Of a DNA stretch of 64,000 nt, positions 22,329 through 31,201 are shown piece by piece. How positions within the stretch are numbered: position 1 is the stretch's first letter; the number at the start of each line of letters is the position of its first letter. The stretch is from Lachnospiraceae bacterium. Its GTDB lineage: Bacteria > Bacillota > Clostridia > Lachnospirales > Lachnospiraceae. The notes beneath the pieces were generated by a model that was not told the DNA's origin, did no database searches, and worked only from the letters and a program-made list of their open reading frames with translations. Made by a program: the position numbers and the translations under genes. The stretch is taken from assembly GCA_017443065.1 (NCBI GenBank), contig JAFSPF010000096.1, positions 58,966-122,965 on the forward strand, in the 5' to 3' direction.

Positions 22329-24321
22329 GATGGGCGTAATCATAGGCGACCGCTATGAGGTGCTGGAGAAGATCGGCACCGGCGGGATGAGTGACGTCTA
22401 CAGAGCCAAGGACGAAAAGCTCTCCCGTATGGTTGCCGTGAAAATCTTAAAGCAGGAGTTCTCCGAGAACGACAACTTCGTTCAGAAGTTCCGTACGGAG
22501 GCGCAGGCTGCCGCGGGGCTCATGCACCCGAACATCGTCAACGTCTATGACGTCGGCGATGAAAAGGGGATTTATTACATCGTCATGGAGCTCGTGGACG
22601 GCATCACCTTAAAGCGCTACATTGAGGAGAAGAACCGCCTGACGGTCAAGGAGGCGGTGAGCATTTCCATCCAGGTCGCGATGGGCCTGGAGGCCGCGCA
22701 TGCCGGCGGCATCATCCACCGCGACATCAAGCCGCAGAACATTATCATCTCCAAGGACGGCAAGGTCAAGGTCACGGACTTCGGCATCGCGAAGGCCGCC
22801 ACCTCCAATACCATCACCTCAAATGTCATGGGCAGCGTCCATTACACCTCCCCGGAACAGGCCAGGGGCGGGTATTCCGACGCCATGAGCGATATCTATT
22901 CCCTCGGCATCACGATGTTTGAGATGCTGACGGGGCGCGTGCCCTTCAACGGGGACACGACGGTCGCGATCGCGATCAAGCACATCCAGGAGCCGATCGT
23001 CTCTCCCGCGCAGTATGTGCCGGACATCCCGGTGAGCGTGGAGAAGATCGTCTTAAAATGCTGTCAGAAATCCCCGGACCGCCGTTACCAGACGGCATCG
23101 GACCTGATCGCGGACTTAAAGCGTTCGCTGATCACGCCGGATGAGGACTTTGTGCTCCTCGCGGATTTGGATGAGGAGCGGGCGACCCGTGTCGTATCGG
23201 AGGAAGAGGAACGGGAGCTGCGGGAGAATCTCCAGCAGGAGAAACGCAGGCCGCAGGGGACGACGGTGCCGCCCAAGGCTTCCTCCGGCAGCAGGAACCA
23301 GACACAGCCGCCGCGCAAAAAGAGCGGCGCCTCCTCCGCACAGTCAAAGAAAAAGTCGCGGCGGGAGGAGGAAGAGGATACGAGCGGCATCGAGCGCGTG
23401 ACGATGATCACGGCGGTGGCGATCGCGGTTCTCGTGCTGGCCATTCTCGTTTTTGCCGTCGGCAATGCGCTCGGCATCTTCAGCTCCTCCGGGAATATCG
23501 CGGCTTCGGATGAGGTGAGCACCGCATCGACCGCGAACAGTGCCGCAACGGAGGTCACACAGGAGGCGGGGATTGAGATCCCCGGCGTCGTGGGGGCGTC
23601 CTTTGCGGAGGCCAAGGCCACTCTGGAGGCCAAGGGCTTTACCGTACTCAGGGAGAATGATACAAGCAATACTGCGGCCCGCAATACCGTGACGGGCCAG
23701 ATTCCGGAGGGCGGCGGCCACGCACCGAGCGGCACGCAGATTTCCCTCTTTGTCAGTGACGGCTCTAATGCATCGACTGCCGTGAGCACGCCGGAACAGA
23801 CGGAGGATCCCGGCACGACGGATGCGGCCGGCGGGGAAGAGACCACGGGGCCGCAGATGGTGGAGGTGCCGAACGTCGTCGGACAGGATGAGCAGACCGC
23901 CGCACAGATGCTGGTGGCCGCGGGACTGCGCGTGGCTTATGTGCAGGATGTGTATCATGACGACGCAGCGCTCACGGGAAAAATCTGCAGACAGTCGCCG
24001 GCGGCGGGGACGCAGGCGGAAAGCGGCTCCGGCGTGAATCTGGAAAAGAGCAAGGGGCCGGAGACCGTCACCTATTATTACGTCGGTCAGATCGAGGCGC
24101 CGACGGAGAGCGAGCTGTATATGGCGGGGGTGGAGGTCCATGTCCGCTTTGAGATTGCGAATGACCAGTCCATCATGGACACGAAGACGACAACCTTCCC
24201 GCTGGATGTGGAGGCGCGCGGCCTCACCAGAGGCTCCGGCACGATCTTCCTGACCTTTACCGCGCCGGAGACGAGCGAGCAGGTGACGATCACCAGAACC
24301 GTCCAGTTCACGACGGAATGA
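22318..24321 (+). CDS. prkC: Serine/threonine protein kinase with PASTA domains
   Basis: The start is ambiguous among ATGs at 22318, 22321 and 22330; weak GAGG spacing favours 22321, and 22318 gives the longest product of 667 residues. The kinase domain (about 10-270) shows GTGGMSDVY, the catalytic loop HRDIKPQN and DFGIAKA. A basic juxtamembrane linker leads to one membrane segment (about 361-385). Two extracellular PASTA domains (about 418-480 and 513-580) bind muropeptides in this family, and a beta-rich C-terminal domain follows. Having only two PASTA units is at the short end. It links cell-wall state to phosphorylation. Confidence 0.95.
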   Translation: MMIKMGVIIGDRYEVLEKIGTGGMSDVYRAKDEKLSRMVAVKILKQEFSENDNFVQKFRTEAQAAAGLMHPNIVNVYDVGDEKGIYYIVMELVDGITLKRYIEEKNRLTVKEAVSISIQVAMGLEAAHAGGIIHRDIKPQNIIISKDGKVKVTDFGIAKAATSNTITSNVMGSVHYTSPEQARGGYSDAMSDIYSLGITMFEMLTGRVPFNGDTTVAIAIKHIQEPIVSPAQYVPDIPVSVEKIVLKCCQKSPDRRYQTASDLIADLKRSLITPDEDFVLLADLDEERATRVVSEEEERELRENLQQEKRRPQGTTVPPKASSGSRNQTQPPRKKSGASSAQSKKKSRREEEEDTSGIERVTMITAVAIAVLVLAILVFAVGNALGIFSSSGNIAASDEVSTASTANSAATEVTQEAGIEIPGVVGASFAEAKATLEAKGFTVLRENDTSNTAARNTVTGQIPEGGGHAPSGTQISLFVSDGSNASTAVSTPEQTEDPGTTDAAGGEETTGPQMVEVPNVVGQDEQTAAQMLVAAGLRVAYVQDVYHDDAALTGKICRQSPAAGTQAESGSGVNLEKSKGPETVTYYYVGQIEAPTESELYMAGVEVHVRFEIANDQSIMDTKTTTFPLDVEARGLTRGSGTIFLTFTAPETSEQVTITRTVQFTTE

Positions 24322-25250
24322 CGGGCGGGGAGCTGTTGGAAGGCAAAATCATCCGCGCGGTCGCCGGATTCTTCTACGTCAGAAGCGCCGACGGCACGGT
24401 CTATCAGTGCAAGGCGAAAGGCACCTTCCGCCGCGAGGGCATTCGTCCGCTTGCGGGAGACAACGTTTCCTTCGAGGTCACGCATGAGGGTGACCGGGAA
24501 GGAAACATCGAAGAGATTCACCAGAGAAAAAACGAACTGATCCGTCCGCCGGTCGTCAACATCGACCAGGTGCTTCTGGTCTTTGCCTGCGCATCCCCTG
24601 CGGTCAATCATCATCTGCTCGGACGCTTCCTTGTCATGATGCGGCAGAAGGACCTGTCGGTGGTGCTTTGCTTTAACAAAAAGGACCTGTCGGAGGATGC
24701 GGCGGAGGAGCTTTCGGCGGATTACGCGGGGAGCGGCTGCGCACTGCATGCCGTGAGCGTGCAGACGGGCGAGGGAATCGAAGCGCTGGCTGCGCAGCTG
24801 AAGGGAAGGACCAGCGTCCTTGCCGGCCCCTCCGGTGTGGGCAAATCCTCCCTCATCAACGCGCTCTGCGAAGAGGCCGTGATGGAGACGGGGGACGTCT
24901 CCTGGAAAACGGGCCACGGCAAAAACACGACGAGGCACAGCGAGCTCTTTGCGCTTTCGGAGGAATACGCCGGGGACGTTCCATCCTATCTCTGTGACAC
25001 GCCGGGCTTTATGTCCTTAAAAACGGAAAACATCGAGCCGCGTGATCTGCACGCGTATATTGCGGAGTTTGCGCCCTATGAGGAACGCTGCCGCTTTGAT
25101 AACTGCACGCATTTGACGGAACCGGACTGCGCGGTCAAGGAAGCGCTTGCCGCGGGGGAGATCGCAGGAATCCGCTATGAGGATTATAAGCTGCTGTATG
25201 AGGAGCTGAAGGGCGAACGCCCGGTATATGTGAAGAAGGCAAAGAAGTAA
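24318..25250 (+). CDS. rsgA: Ribosome small subunit-dependent GTPase RsgA
   Basis: The 310-residue protein starts in an ATGA overlap with prkC. The order is that of a circularly permuted GTPase: an N-terminal OB fold, G4 NKKDL near 117, then G1 GPSGVGKSS near 172, and G3 DTPG near 230. The C-terminal zinc motif CRFDNCTHLTEPDC is typical. It assists late maturation of the 30S subunit. It is the last gene of the murE operon; a prkC-rsgA junction is common in Firmicutes. Confidence 0.95.
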   Translation: MTGGELLEGKIIRAVAGFFYVRSADGTVYQCKAKGTFRREGIRPLAGDNVSFEVTHEGDREGNIEEIHQRKNELIRPPVVNIDQVLLVFACASPAVNHHLLGRFLVMMRQKDLSVVLCFNKKDLSEDAAEELSADYAGSGCALHAVSVQTGEGIEALAAQLKGRTSVLAGPSGVGKSSLINALCEEAVMETGDVSWKTGHGKNTTRHSELFALSEEYAGDVPSYLCDTPGFMSLKTENIEPRDLHAYIAEFAPYEERCRFDNCTHLTEPDCAVKEALAAGEIAGIRYEDYKLLYEELKGERPVYVKKAKK

Positions 25251-25277
25251 CTCTTTTGCTGAGCCTCCGCCCCCTGT

Positions 25278-25293
25278 TTTGACAATGGTCAAA
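25278..25293. promoter_or_regulatory. 16-bp perfect palindrome upstream of the iteron promoter
   Basis: TTTGAC and GTCAAA flank a four-base centre AATG. It sits 15 bases before the -35 box of the ATPase promoter and could be an operator. Confidence 0.4.
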
Positions 25294-25307
25294 CACGATG
25301 TCACTGA

Positions 25308-25336
25308 TTGACAGAAGATATACAAAGATATATAAT
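25308..25336 (+). promoter_or_regulatory. Consensus promoter of the iteron-linked ATPase
   Basis: TTGACA (25308-25313) and TATAAT (25331-25336) are perfect and 17 bases apart. The first two iteron units overlap the spacer and the -10 box, so a protein bound to them would block RNA polymerase. Confidence 0.85.
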
Positions 25337-25412
25337 ATTTTCATTGATATATAGAGATATATAAGAATTCAGAACATATATAAGGATATATAACATTCAG
25401 AAAGATATATAA
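25317..25412 (+). repeat. 29-bp iteron array built from paired GATATATAA units
   Basis: Seven copies of a GATATATAA-like 9-mer begin at 25317, 25327, 25346, 25356, 25375, 25385 and 25404. The steps alternate exactly 10, 19, 10, 19, 10, 19. This gives three full 29-bp units, each a pair of 9-mers one helical turn apart, plus a final single copy next to the ATG at 25415. The first unit overlaps a consensus promoter. The array looks like a phased binding site for an autoregulator. Confidence 0.85.
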
Positions 25413-25414
25413 AA

Positions 25415-26452
25415 ATGAAGCATAACCCGTATACGATGATATTTGGGAAGGAGCCTTCCCAATCCATAACAAGGCTGATGCAGACGGATGAAATTATCAC
25501 GCAGTTCCTGTCCGAGCCGCCGGCACAGCAGATCTATATGATTACCGGTGTGCGCGGCAGCGGAAAAACCGTTTTTCTGACGGAAATTGCAAAGAAAATC
25601 GGGGCGGAAAAGAACTGGATTGTCACAGAGTGTAATGCGGCGAAAGATCTGCTTACCGGTCTTGCATCCGGCCTGTATCACGATAATCGTCTGACGTCAT
25701 ATTTCAAATCCGCAAAAATCAACCTTTCTGTTTTTGGCATAGGCATTGAGATCAGCAGGGCCGAACCGATCACGGACATTGAAATCGCTGTGAGACGTAT
25801 GCTGGAAACCGTCCGGGATAAGAAAAAGAAAGTACTTGTCACGATTGACGAGGTGACAAATACAAAGCAGATGCGGGAATTTGCGAGTGCCTTTCAGATT
25901 ATGGTCAGGCAGGATCTTCCGATTTTTCTGCTGATGACGGGATTGTATGAAAACATTGATGTTCTGCAAAACAATAAGGCGATGACCTTTTTACATCGTG
26001 CGCCCAAGATTCATCTGAAGCCGCTGAATATCGGCTCTATTGCATCAAACTACCGTAAGGTTCTTTCCGTCAACGAGGCGGATGCTTTGCAGATGGCAAG
26101 AATGACGCGCGGCTATCCGTTCGCGTTTCAGGTTCTGGGATACTATACATTTGAACATAACGGACACTATGAGGAAGCGTTGCCTCTGTGTAAACAATAT
26201 CTGGAAGAATATGCTTACGATAAAATCTGGTCGGAACTGTCCCGTTTGGACAAGCGTATATTAAAAGCGCTTGCCGCCTCAAAGACCGGAAGTGTCAGTG
26301 AAATCCGGGAAGACCTTGGGATGACACCGAATCAGTTCGGCTCCTACCGGAACAGGTTGCTCAAACGCGGCCTGGTGAACGGGGACGAATACGGTTATTT
26401 ATCACTGTCGTTACCGTTCTTTGAATCCTATATCGAAACCCATCAGACATGA
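25415..26452 (+). CDS. Orphan P-loop ATPase with C-terminal winged helix
   Basis: The 345-residue protein has Walker A GVRGSGKTVF (near residue 48) and Walker B VLVTIDEV (near 143), and resembles the archaeal-type/STAND-like ATPases seen in many Firmicutes. Its last 60 residues (ILKALAAS...SEIREDLGMTPNQF..RNRLLKRGLV) read as a winged helix-turn-helix, a possible DNA-binding part. It follows a 29-bp iteron array that reaches the start codon, and no spaced ribosome binding site is evident there. Base composition is more AT-rich than in rsgA, suggesting acquisition. Autoregulation through the iterons is an inference; the cellular role is unknown. Confidence 0.75.
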   Translation: MKHNPYTMIFGKEPSQSITRLMQTDEIITQFLSEPPAQQIYMITGVRGSGKTVFLTEIAKKIGAEKNWIVTECNAAKDLLTGLASGLYHDNRLTSYFKSAKINLSVFGIGIEISRAEPITDIEIAVRRMLETVRDKKKKVLVTIDEVTNTKQMREFASAFQIMVRQDLPIFLLMTGLYENIDVLQNNKAMTFLHRAPKIHLKPLNIGSIASNYRKVLSVNEADALQMARMTRGYPFAFQVLGYYTFEHNGHYEEALPLCKQYLEEYAYDKIWSELSRLDKRILKALAASKTGSVSEIREDLGMTPNQFGSYRNRLLKRGLVNGDEYGYLSLSLPFFESYIETHQT

Positions 26453-26508
26453 GTGATAACTGCAGCGTCGCAGGGATATCCGGTTTGCGAGATAAGGGAT
26501 CAACGCCT

Positions 26509-29034
26509 ATGCGTGCATGCAAACAAATCATAGTGATTATACTTCTGTGCTTCCTGCCGGCCGGCTGCGGAGGCGGCACGGAGGTCACGCCGCCCGTGAT
26601 ATCGGCGGATGCGGTGCAGGCGGCCGCTTCCTCTTCCGGGGTGACGGAGGAGGTGACGGCGGAGGCGCCGGAAGAGAGCGGCATCCCGGTGGAGAGGCTC
26701 GCGCTCCTTGAGCGCATGGTCGAAAGGGATGTGGCGCAGGGCTTTCCGGGCGCGCAGCTTGCCGTCATGAAGGACGGGGTGCTGGTGTATGAGAAGGCCT
26801 GGGGAACGACCTGTATCGAGCACCCTCTTGTGAACGGGGAGGTTGCGCAGGTACCGGTTACATCCGACACGCTCTTTGATCTGGCCTCAGTCACAAAAAT
26901 GTTCGGCGTCAATTACGCCCTGCAGAAGCTCGTGACGGACGGCGTCATTTCCTTTGACGATACCGTAGCCTCCTTCCTCGGGGAATCCTTTCTGGATCAC
27001 ACGGAGGAGCGCAGGGAAACGGACGCGGAGACGATGCGCAAATGGAAGGAAGAGATCACGCTCCGCGATCTCATGCATCACAGCGCGGGCTGTCCGGCGG
27101 ATCCGCGCAGCTTCGGTTTTTACCTCGATACGATTCTGCATTCCGCGGACCGGGAAGAGATTCTGCAGGCGCTCTACCGGGTGCCGCTCGTCTATGCGCC
27201 GGGCACGGACGCGGTGTATTCCGACATGGATTACATGCTGCTGGGACTGGTCGTGGAGCAGGTCACGGGAAAGGATCTCGATACCTATCTGAAGGAAAGC
27301 TTCTGTACGCCCCTCGGGCTTTCGCATATCACTTACACCCCCCTGGAACACGGATTCTCCAAAGAACAGATCGCGGCCACGGCCCTCACGGGAAACACCC
27401 TGGACGGACGCGTGCGCCTGCAGGGGCTTCGCGCGCACACCCTGCAGGGGGAGGTGCATGACGAAAACGCCTGGTATGCCATGGGCGGTGTCTCCGGCCA
27501 TGCGGGGCTCTTCGGGAATGCGACGGATCTTGCGAAGCTGGCCTCGCTGATGCTGGACGGCGAATATGAGGGGCAGCGCTTTTTCTCCGAAGAGGTGATC
27601 CGCGCCGTCACGGCGAAGGGGCTTATGCCGGAGGCAGGCTGGGGGCTCGGCTGGTGGTATATGGAGGACGGCGGACGCGGTGCTTCCACGGCCTTCGGGC
27701 ATAACGGCTTCACGGGCACCATTGTCCGGATCGATCCGGAGGAGAAGCTCGTGATCGTCTATCTGACGAACAGGATCAATTCGCCCGTCGTGCAGGACCC
27801 GGGAAGCGAGTATCTTTTTACCGGCAGCCGCTATACCTCCGCTTCGCTGAATACCGTATTAAATATTCTGGTGACGGGGACGATGCCGGCGGACGTCCTC
27901 AGCGCGGACGCGCGCTTTTCGGAATACCTTCCGCTGCTCGAAGGAAAGCGCGTGGCGCTTTACGCGAACCATACGGCGGTGGTGAAGGACGCGGGGGAGA
28001 AGAAGCATCTGGCGGACGCGCTGCTGGAACGGGAGGTGCGGCTGGTGCAGGTCTTTGCGCCGGAGCACGGCTTCCGCGGGGAGCGACAAGCCGGGGAAGC
28101 GGTCGCCGACGGGACGGACGCGCAGACCGGGCTTCCCGTGATTTCCCTGTACGGCGGTGCGCAGAACGCGCCGACAGAGGAGCAGATGGCTGCCTTCGAT
28201 GTGCTGCTCGTGGACATCCAGGATGTCGGTTGCCGCTTTTACACGTATTACATCACGATGCTGCGCCTGCTGGAGGCCTGTGCCGCTTACGGCAAGGAGG
28301 TGATCCTTCTGGACCGCCCCAATCCGAACGGACACTTTGTGGACGGACCGCTGCTGCAGGATGGATTTGCCTCCGGGGTCGGCGTGATTCCGATTCCCGT
28401 CGTGCACGGCATGACGCTGGGGGAGATGGCGCAGATGATCAAAGGGGAGGGCTGGATGGAGCATGCGGATGCGCTGAAATTGACGGTCATTCCCTGTCAG
28501 GGCTATACGCATGATACGCCTGTGGACATCACGACCGCACCATCGCCCGCACTGCAGGACACGCGGGCCGTGCTCTTATATCCCTCGCTCTGCTTCTTTG
28601 AAAACTCTGCGGTTTCCGTGGGGCGCGGCACGGACATGGCCTTCACCGTGTACGGCTCGCCTTACCTTGCGGGCGCGGGGGGCTTTGACTTCTCCTTTAC
28701 GCCGGAGGCTTCCTCCGGACAGCCCTTTGCGGGAGAGGCCTGCGCGGGAAGAGACCTGCGGTCGCTCCCGATGACGGAGCTTCGTGCGAAGGGCGCGATC
28801 GACCTGTCGTATCTCCTGGAAGCATACCGTGCGATGAAAGCGGCGCATCCGGAGATTTCCTTCTTCGGGCAGGCGGACGCGAAGGGACGAACCATGGCGG
28901 ATTACCTCTTCGGGACGGATGAGGTGCGCCGGCTGATCGAAGAAGGTGCGGAGGAAAGCGCCATCCGTGCCTCCTGGGAAGACGATGTCGCTTCCTTCCT
29001 GACGCTGCGCGCGCTGTATCTGCTCTATCCCTGA
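26509..29034 (+). CDS. Lipoprotein fusion: serine beta-lactamase domain plus NamZ (DUF1343) muramidase domain
   Basis: The start at 26509 follows AAGGGAT and opens a lipoprotein signal with lipobox LPAGC. The 841-residue protein has two enzyme domains. Residues 60-460 form a class C beta-lactamase/serine hydrolase fold with SVTK (near 126), YSD (near 240) and HNG (near 403). Residues 468-841 form a DUF1343 domain with ANHTAV, APEHGFRG, VDIQDVGCRFYTY, LDRPNP and VGRGTD blocks. In that family NamZ is an exo-N-acetylmuramidase. The pair would recycle wall fragments outside the membrane. Fusions of this kind are known in other bacteria; the substrate of the first domain is uncertain. Confidence 0.85.
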   Translation: MRACKQIIVIILLCFLPAGCGGGTEVTPPVISADAVQAAASSSGVTEEVTAEAPEESGIPVERLALLERMVERDVAQGFPGAQLAVMKDGVLVYEKAWGTTCIEHPLVNGEVAQVPVTSDTLFDLASVTKMFGVNYALQKLVTDGVISFDDTVASFLGESFLDHTEERRETDAETMRKWKEEITLRDLMHHSAGCPADPRSFGFYLDTILHSADREEILQALYRVPLVYAPGTDAVYSDMDYMLLGLVVEQVTGKDLDTYLKESFCTPLGLSHITYTPLEHGFSKEQIAATALTGNTLDGRVRLQGLRAHTLQGEVHDENAWYAMGGVSGHAGLFGNATDLAKLASLMLDGEYEGQRFFSEEVIRAVTAKGLMPEAGWGLGWWYMEDGGRGASTAFGHNGFTGTIVRIDPEEKLVIVYLTNRINSPVVQDPGSEYLFTGSRYTSASLNTVLNILVTGTMPADVLSADARFSEYLPLLEGKRVALYANHTAVVKDAGEKKHLADALLEREVRLVQVFAPEHGFRGERQAGEAVADGTDAQTGLPVISLYGGAQNAPTEEQMAAFDVLLVDIQDVGCRFYTYYITMLRLLEACAAYGKEVILLDRPNPNGHFVDGPLLQDGFASGVGVIPIPVVHGMTLGEMAQMIKGEGWMEHADALKLTVIPCQGYTHDTPVDITTAPSPALQDTRAVLLYPSLCFFENSAVSVGRGTDMAFTVYGSPYLAGAGGFDFSFTPEASSGQPFAGEACAGRDLRSLPMTELRAKGAIDLSYLLEAYRAMKAAHPEISFFGQADAKGRTMADYLFGTDEVRRLIEEGAEESAIRASWEDDVASFLTLRALYLLYP

Positions 29035-29059
29035 GTTGCAGGCGCGTTCCTTTTCACGC

Positions 29060-30790
29060 TCACTCTCTTGCGAAGCGGATGACCCTGCCGACTTCACTTA
29101 ACCGGAGGAACTCCTCCTCCGTGATTTCCCGTTCCGCGAGGTTGGGATCAGAGAAATCAAGCAGGGTGTACCGGTATTCTCCCTCGGGCAGCGGCACCCG
29201 TTTCGGATTGTTTTCCGGACCCTCCACGGTATATTCGTATCGGACCAGAACTTTTCCCAGACGGAAGAAGCCATCCTCCAGTTCCGCGAATAGATACATC
29301 ATTGCACCGTCGATTTCATGATACTCCGTTGTGTACATCATCCCCTGCCGGGGAGAGAAATAATTAACGGAACCTGGATAGACCACATATCCGTTTGCAA
29401 AGTAGGTGACGGGTCCGTGGCCCTCCAGATATTCGTTAAAGGTGTAAGGTCCTGCCAGTGTCGGATCCTGCGGATTCTTCGCCATCAGATGCTCTGCGGA
29501 ATCGCCGTGGTAGAGATGGAAGGTGGTCACACCGGGGCGCGGGACATTGTCCGCATCCGCAATGACCAGATCGGGAAAGGCATCGTCGTCAAACCAGATC
29601 CACTCGTAATAGGAATTATCGCCGACGGAGGCGAGGAGTTCTTCGAAGCGGTCGAGCACTTCCTGATCCAGCATGGCATGCGCCGCGAGAACTTCCTCCT
29701 CCGTCGCAAAGGCGTCTTCCAGTCCTTCGTGTTCCTCTTCATTCGTTTCCTGCGGGGTCAGTGTGACGGCCGCCACACTTTCGTCCGTTGACGAAGTCTG
29801 CGCCAAAGCGCTGTCCGTGGCATCGGAGGTCACAGACGCAGCACTGTCATCGGCACCCGTTCCGCCGGACGCGTCCGCGGTACCGGTGGAGACGGTCACC
29901 TCCTCAGAGGCGGAGACGGCAGGCGTACCCGCGGCATCCTGTGGGATGGAAGAGCCGCCGCGTGTCAGGGCATAGCCTCCCGCGCCGATCACCGCAATTC
30001 CGATGACGGCAGCGGCGATTTTCACTTTCATTCCCGATGCGGCGGCAGTAGCGGAAGCGGAGGTTGCGGAAAGTACCGTTTCCGAAACATGCGAAAGTGC
30101 GTTGGCCGTATCCGCCGCTTCCTTTGTCACGGATGCGCGCTGCAGCAGGTGGTACAGCAGTGCCACGCCGGTAAGACCGAGCAGATTGTAGCCCTTCTGC
30201 TCCAACTCCGCCGCTTTTGCACGCAGATTCTTACGTCCGTAGCTGAGGCGGGAGAGCACCGTACCCCTGGAGCAGCCAGCCGCATCCGCGATTTCCTGCA
30301 CCGGGATCTCCTCCACATAATGCATCAGCACGCACATGCGCTGTTCGTCGGAGAGGGAGTCGATCATTTCCTTCAGAAGGAAGGAGGTCTCCTGATCCGT
30401 GAAAGCTTTCTCCGGCTGGTATTCCGCACGGAGATCCATCTCCTCGTATTCAAAGGTTTCGCCTTCCCCGCCTTCTTTTGACAGGTCTGAGAACAGCACG
30501 GGCTGCTTCTTTTTCAGTGCGTCCAGCGCCGTACGCGCGACGATGGAAGAAAGCCACTGGGGAAACTTCTCCGCATCCGTCAAAGTGGGCAGCCGCTGCC
30601 AGGCCTTCAGATAGGATTCCTGCAGCACATCCGCTGCATCCTCATCGTTTTTCATATACTGCCGTGCCATGTAGAACTTGTCGCGGCAGGTGCTTTCATA
30701 CAGAAAGCGAAAGGCGTTCTGGTCACCTTTCAGCGCATTTCCGACTGCTTCTGCATAGGTCATACCGCTCATTTTCTGTGTGTATTCCAT
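29060..30790 (-). CDS. ECF sigma factor fused to a membrane anchor and extracellular domain
   Basis: The start at 30790 follows AAAGGA; a longer frame to 31045 is discarded because it has no site. Residues 1-185 are a complete ECF sigma factor: region 2 has DEDAADVLQESYLKAW, and region 4 has SLSDEQRMCVLMHYVEE followed by a helix-turn-helix. A membrane segment follows near 254-276 (KIAAAVIGIAVIGAGGYAL). A Ser/Thr/Ala-rich linker of about 70 residues leads to a folded C-terminal domain of about 200 residues that should face outside. No separate anti-sigma gene is adjacent. The sensor and sigma factor appear joined in a single 576-residue chain. Confidence 0.85.
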   Translation of the reverse strand: MEYTQKMSGMTYAEAVGNALKGDQNAFRFLYESTCRDKFYMARQYMKNDEDAADVLQESYLKAWQRLPTLTDAEKFPQWLSSIVARTALDALKKKQPVLFSDLSKEGGEGETFEYEEMDLRAEYQPEKAFTDQETSFLLKEMIDSLSDEQRMCVLMHYVEEIPVQEIADAAGCSRGTVLSRLSYGRKNLRAKAAELEQKGYNLLGLTGVALLYHLLQRASVTKEAADTANALSHVSETVLSATSASATAAASGMKVKIAAAVIGIAVIGAGGYALTRGGSSIPQDAAGTPAVSASEEVTVSTGTADASGGTGADDSAASVTSDATDSALAQTSSTDESVAAVTLTPQETNEEEHEGLEDAFATEEEVLAAHAMLDQEVLDRFEELLASVGDNSYYEWIWFDDDAFPDLVIADADNVPRPGVTTFHLYHGDSAEHLMAKNPQDPTLAGPYTFNEYLEGHGPVTYFANGYVVYPGSVNYFSPRQGMMYTTEYHEIDGAMMYLFAELEDGFFRLGKVLVRYEYTVEGPENNPKRVPLPEGEYRYTLLDFSDPNLAEREITEEEFLRLSEVGRVIRFARE

Positions 30791-30979
30791 ACGAGTATCC
30801 TTTCCTGACACATGCGATCCATATCCTTCCCGGCGACAGGGAAAGCGTAACATACGGGGAAGGGTTTGGCAAATCCTTGTGTGACCGTCCTTACAAAGAT
30901 CCCCCTGCAGGGAAGATGACAAGGAGATGCCGTTAATTTCCAGTAGATAAAAATAAGATAAACATAACATAAAGAAATA
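30791..30979. other. Intergenic region between the sigma factor and Rpn genes
   Basis: This divergent spacer contains a short palindrome CCCTGCAGGG near 30901 and AT-rich sequence. I found no convincing self-recognised ECF promoter on the minus strand and no gene. Confidence 0.4.
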
Positions 30980-31009
30980 TTGACAAATAATATCAGGCCA
31001 TGCTATGAT
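30980..31009 (+). promoter_or_regulatory. Strong promoter upstream of the Rpn-type gene
   Basis: TTGACA (30980-30985) and TATGAT (31004-31009) are 18 bases apart, with a TGC extension before the -10. A second extended -10 (TGGTATACT, ending 31146) lies closer to the gene. The first promoter gives a leader of about 185 bases. Confidence 0.65.
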
Positions 31010-31201
31010 TATCACGACAGAAAGATTCTTTTTCATCGCATGCAAAGAAGTTTCGCGTACTGTTCAGTACAGGATCCACAGAAACTGCACCATGTATTGC
31101 AAAGGGAGTAATCGTATCAACAGGAAAACACTATTTGTGGTATACTATACGGAGACAGGTGCGCTTTCTCCCGGTATACCAAAAGCCGGAGGAGGTGGCA
31201 T

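Noticed and set aside
25317-25412. Plasmid or phage replication origin based on iterons
   Set aside because: Iterons of this kind occur at replication origins, but no initiator, partition or integrase gene is nearby, and the array is placed exactly on a promoter and leader, which favours gene regulation.
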